Under the pieces are notes generated by a model that searched no databases, was not told the DNA's origin, and saw only the letters and a list, made by a program, of their open reading frames with translations. A DNA stretch of 8,162 nt, from assembly GCA_024276455.1 (NCBI GenBank), contig JAJRXE010000228.1:1-8162 (forward strand). Reading direction: 5' to 3'. Source of the DNA: Calditrichota bacterium (GTDB taxonomy: Bacteria > Calditrichota > Calditrichia > RBG-13-44-9). Position 1 is the first letter of the stretch, and every line of letters begins with the position of its first letter. Shown here piece after piece: positions 6,220-8,162 of the stretch. The translations under genes and the position numbers were made by a program.

Positions 6220-7035
6220 ATGTTGGAAGAAAGGAAATTCCCTAAAAATAAATACGCTCTGATTCTGGGAAGCTCCAGCGGCTTTGGAGCGGCGGCGGCT
6301 ATTCGACTGGCCAAAGATGGTTTCACAATCTTTGGCGTTCACCTGGATCGCAAAGCCACCATGTACAAGGTGGAAGAAGTTTTGAGTGAGATTCGAAAAT
6401 ACGGCAGCGAGCCGATGTTCTTCAATGTAAACGCCGCGGATGCCCGTAAACGCTCCGAGGTGGTTAAAACCGTTCGGGAAAACATTCCCGAAGGTGAATA
6501 TTTAACCGTATTCATGCACAGTCTGGCGTTTGGTACCCTGAAGCCCTTCATTGCCGACGATCCGGAGCAGGTGATCAATTCCAGCAATATGGACATGACT
6601 CTGGATGTGATGGCACACAGCCTGGTTTACTGGACACAAGAGCTTTACTGGGCAAAACTGTTGGGATTCGGATCGCGCATCTTTGCCATGACCAGTTACG
6701 GTAGCACCCATGTGGTGCCGTATTACGGAGCGGTTTCGGCCGCCAAGGCGGCGCTGGAGTCGCACATTCGCCAGCTGGCCATGGAGCTGGCGCCGCTGGG
6801 AACCACCGCCAATGCTATTCGGGCCGGGGTTACCAACACGCCGGCTTTACAGAAAATCCCCGGACATGAGAAGATGGTGCATGCGGCGGTGGAGCGCAAT
6901 CCCGGCCGTCGTTTGACCACCCCGGAAGATGTTGCCGACGTGATCTCCATTCTGGCCCGCCCGGAATCGCAGTGGATGAATGGTAATGTGATCGGGGTGG
7001 ACAATGCTGAGTCGGTGGTCGATTACATCAAGTAA
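6220..7035 (+). CDS. Short-chain dehydrogenase/reductase, enoyl-ACP-reductase-like (FabL/FabI-type active site)
   Basis: A single Rossmann-fold SDR of 271 residues, probably cytoplasmic and NAD(P)H-dependent. The cofactor loop GSSSGFG (17-23) has the classical GxxxGxG form. The active site reads SYGSTHVVPYYGAVSAAKAALE: Tyr169 and Lys176 are separated by six residues. This is the Y-x6-K spacing of enoyl-ACP reductases FabI and FabL, not the Y-x3-K of ordinary SDRs, and Tyr160 matches the second FabI tyrosine. A C-terminal IGVDNAESV segment replaces the usual VDGG. Likely activities are reduction of the trans-2 double bond in enoyl-ACP or enoyl-CoA; a dienoyl-CoA-type reductase is an alternative. 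Start ATG 6220 has GAGGTG (6209-6214) five bases upstream; a longer reading from TTG 6169 would overlap the previous gene and has no such site. First gene of a three-gene unit. Confidence 0.85.
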   Translation: MLEERKFPKNKYALILGSSSGFGAAAAIRLAKDGFTIFGVHLDRKATMYKVEEVLSEIRKYGSEPMFFNVNAADARKRSEVVKTVRENIPEGEYLTVFMHSLAFGTLKPFIADDPEQVINSSNMDMTLDVMAHSLVYWTQELYWAKLLGFGSRIFAMTSYGSTHVVPYYGAVSAAKAALESHIRQLAMELAPLGTTANAIRAGVTNTPALQKIPGHEKMVHAAVERNPGRRLTTPEDVADVISILARPESQWMNGNVIGVDNAESVVDYIK

Positions 7036-7060
7036 AAGACGCGAAGGAATTACGGACAGA

Positions 7061-7639
7061 ATGATTCGTTCTGATGAAAAACCCCGGGTGCTCATTGATC
7101 TGGATGGAGTGGTGCGCGATTGGGTCGGCAGTCTGGTGCGGGTTTACAAGCAAAAGTATCCCGACCACGAAGTGCTTCCGGTAACCTCGCGAGCGCTGGA
7201 GGAATTTTTCCCCATCGGCGAGGAAATCTACCGCTTTGTGGATGGTCAGCATATTGAAGACATTATGGTCAATGCCGAGCCCTATCCCGGCGCCGTGGAA
7301 GCCCTGCAGCGCTGGGAAGCGGTCTTCGAAATTGTGGTGGTGACGGCTCAACCGCCCAACTGGCGCTACGCCAATTTCATCTGGATCGGAAAGCACCGAA
7401 TTCCGACCAATGAGGTGCACATTTGTTTTCAGAAATCCCGTATCGACGGGGTGGCGCTGCTGGACGATTTTGTAGACAATCTGGAGGACTTTGCCGCCAC
7501 CGGTCGTCTGGCAGTGTGCATGGACCGACCCTGGAATCAGGAGTGGAAGGGGGAGCGGGTGAAAACCGTGGAGGAGTTTTTCCGGCTCGTTCAATACCGC
7601 CTAAATATTTCGTCTAAAAAAGTACCGTTGGAGAAATAG
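7061..7639 (+). CDS. HAD-family 5'(3')-nucleotidase-like phosphatase (NT5C type)
   Basis: A 192-residue HAD-superfamily hydrolase that probably removes phosphate from nucleoside monophosphates. Motif I is DLDGVV (Asp13 nucleophile, Asp15 acid/base). Motif II is the threonine of VVTAQP (Thr95), motif III Lys125 in QKSRID, and motif IV the Mg-binding LLDDFVDN (Asp135, Asp136). The cap region lies between motifs I and II, with PYPGAVEALQRW before the motif II strand, as in the NT5C group of deoxyribonucleotidases. Length is normal for that group. It starts 25 bases after the SDR stop. ATG 7061 is the first good methionine before the HAD core; GAAGGA (7043-7048) is a somewhat distant ribosome binding site. 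A start at 7004 would overlap the SDR gene. Substrate is inference; related proteins can act on other phosphates. Confidence 0.82.
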   Translation: MIRSDEKPRVLIDLDGVVRDWVGSLVRVYKQKYPDHEVLPVTSRALEEFFPIGEEIYRFVDGQHIEDIMVNAEPYPGAVEALQRWEAVFEIVVVTAQPPNWRYANFIWIGKHRIPTNEVHICFQKSRIDGVALLDDFVDNLEDFAATGRLAVCMDRPWNQEWKGERVKTVEEFFRLVQYRLNISSKKVPLEK

Positions 7640-7658
7640 ATTAAAGTAAGGAGGAATC

Positions 7659-7769
7659 ATGGGAAAACAGTACAATCCACGCGAAAAACGTCGTCGCCGC
7701 AAACGCTACATTAAGCGGCAAAAACAGTTGCGTAAGCAGATGATGGAAAACCGAGCCCGTAACAATTAA
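7659..7769 (+). CDS. 36-residue, extremely basic small protein
   Basis: ATG 7659 is preceded by the best ribosome binding site in the window, TAAGGAGGA (7647-7655). The frame encodes 36 residues beginning MGKQYNPREKRRRRKRY and ending RARNN. I count 10 Arg and 6 Lys against two Glu, a net charge near +14, and no Cys, Trp or hydrophobic core. It follows the nucleotidase by 19 nt and ends before the terminator, so it is the last gene of that unit. Its size and charge resemble the tiny RNA-binding ribosomal proteins (bL34, bTHX), but the sequence does not match those I know. RNA or ribosome binding is inference from composition. The Shine-Dalgarno match and placement make it a real gene rather than a chance frame. 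Confidence 0.75.
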   Translation: MGKQYNPREKRRRRKRYIKRQKQLRKQMMENRARNN

Positions 7770-7788
7770 GCGAGTGACCCGCCTCACC

Positions 7789-7815
7789 ATCCCGACGGGT
7801 TGGTCCGATCGGGAT
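7789..7815 (+). other. Hairpin between the small gene and its terminator
   Basis: ATCCCGA (7789-7795) pairs with TCGGGAT (7809-7815), and inner CGG (7796-7798) pairs with CCG (7805-7807) around a GTTGGT loop, giving a 10-bp stem with one bulged A. No T-tract follows. It could stabilise the 3' end of the message or be a small interspersed palindrome. Confidence 0.4.
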
Positions 7816-7844
7816 TTCCAGCCGGGTAAGGTCACATATTCTGA

Positions 7845-7887
7845 AAAAGGTGGGATTGAAAGAAGTCAGTCTCACCTTTTCTTTTTT
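7845..7887 (+). terminator. Intrinsic terminator of the SDR-nucleotidase-small protein unit
   Basis: A 15-bp stem with two G-U wobbles (arms 7845-7859 and 7866-7880) closes a 6-nt loop AAGAAG and is followed by C and six T (7882-7887). This is a clear rho-independent terminator on the + strand. The A run on its left side means it could also stop transcription coming from the right. Confidence 0.85.
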
Positions 7888-8162
7888 AGAAATTTTCCTT
7901 CGCTTGCTGGTTGTTTGCCCTAGCGGTTTCGCGGTCGATGCCGTTTCCCGGCGAACCAGGGAAGGCTTTGGTTGGTGTTATTTTGAATCCTTTCAAATCT
8001 CCATTGCATTCGAGTGGGACGATTTTTATTTTTCGATGGGGTATGTCATTGTGCACGATTGGTAAGCAGTAAAAATGCCAGCCGATTTCCGAATGATTCC
8101 GGTTTATCCGGCTGAATTACCAGTTAGAAAAAAGTCGGCTTTTCCCGATGAGGCATGATCAA
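7888..8162. other. Gene-free end of the window
   Basis: Together with 7770-7887 this makes a 393-base stretch without a gene. An open frame at 7850-8065 begins with TTG inside the terminator stem, lacks a ribosome binding site and has no recognisable sequence. A weak hairpin occurs at 8079-8114 (CAGCCG against CGGCTG), and A/T runs follow at 8128-8143. This could be the leader of a gene that starts beyond the window. I recognise no riboswitch or tRNA. Confidence 0.4.

Noticed and set aside
7004..7060. Upstream ATG start for the nucleotidase
   Set aside because: It overlaps the end of the SDR gene, and the extra residues are an out-of-frame reading of conserved SDR codons.
7028..7594. 188-codon open frame on the - strand
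   Set aside because: Shadow of the HAD nucleotidase gene, whose four motifs are in order on the + strand.
7850..8065. 71-codon open frame at the right end
   Set aside because: TTG start lies within the intrinsic terminator stem and there is no Shine-Dalgarno sequence.
8155..8162. ATG near the right edge as the start of another gene
   Set aside because: Only two codons are visible and the GAGG before it is too close; cannot be supported.

Overview
The window reads as an ordinary bacterial chromosome segment of about 8.2 kb with moderate GC content and all supported genes on the + strand. A partial gene ending in an outer-membrane-type beta-sheet domain suggests a diderm (Gram-negative-type) cell. 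The type of EtfB, the long acyl-CoA dehydrogenase and the overall style would fit an FCB-like or Calditrichota-like lineage. That placement is a guess, since no rRNA or marker gene is present. I see no phage genes, insertion sequences, CRISPR arrays or tRNAs.

Layout. (1) Bases 1-1008 are the 3' part of a gene for an exported protein with a degenerate thermonuclease-like fold followed by a probable beta-barrel. (2) Bases 1152-4800 are a tight operon, etfB-etfA-acd, with gaps of 14 and 8 nt. It encodes both subunits of an electron-transfer flavoprotein and a 573-residue acyl-CoA dehydrogenase. Together they would oxidise acyl-CoA thioesters and pass the electrons to the ETF. (3) Bases 4801-5180 are a gene-poor gap with a strong hairpin and a good sigma70-like promoter. 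(4) Bases 5181-6185 encode a Gfo/Idh/MocA-family NAD(P)-dependent oxidoreductase of unknown substrate. (5) Bases 6220-7769 carry a short-chain dehydrogenase with enoyl-ACP-reductase-type active-site spacing, a HAD-type 5'(3')-nucleotidase and an easily missed 36-residue, extremely basic protein. This group appears to have its own promoter inside the end of the preceding gene (TTGCAA-17-TATAAT) and ends at a clear intrinsic terminator at 7845-7887. (6) Bases 7888-8162 hold no gene I can support.

The segment is mostly metabolic housekeeping. I did not find a clear new defence or mobile system. The points most worth a second look are the 36-residue basic protein, the nuclease-fold/barrel fusion that lacks its catalytic residues, the unusual features of the ETF pair, and the SDR that combines a classical glycine motif with FabI-type spacing.
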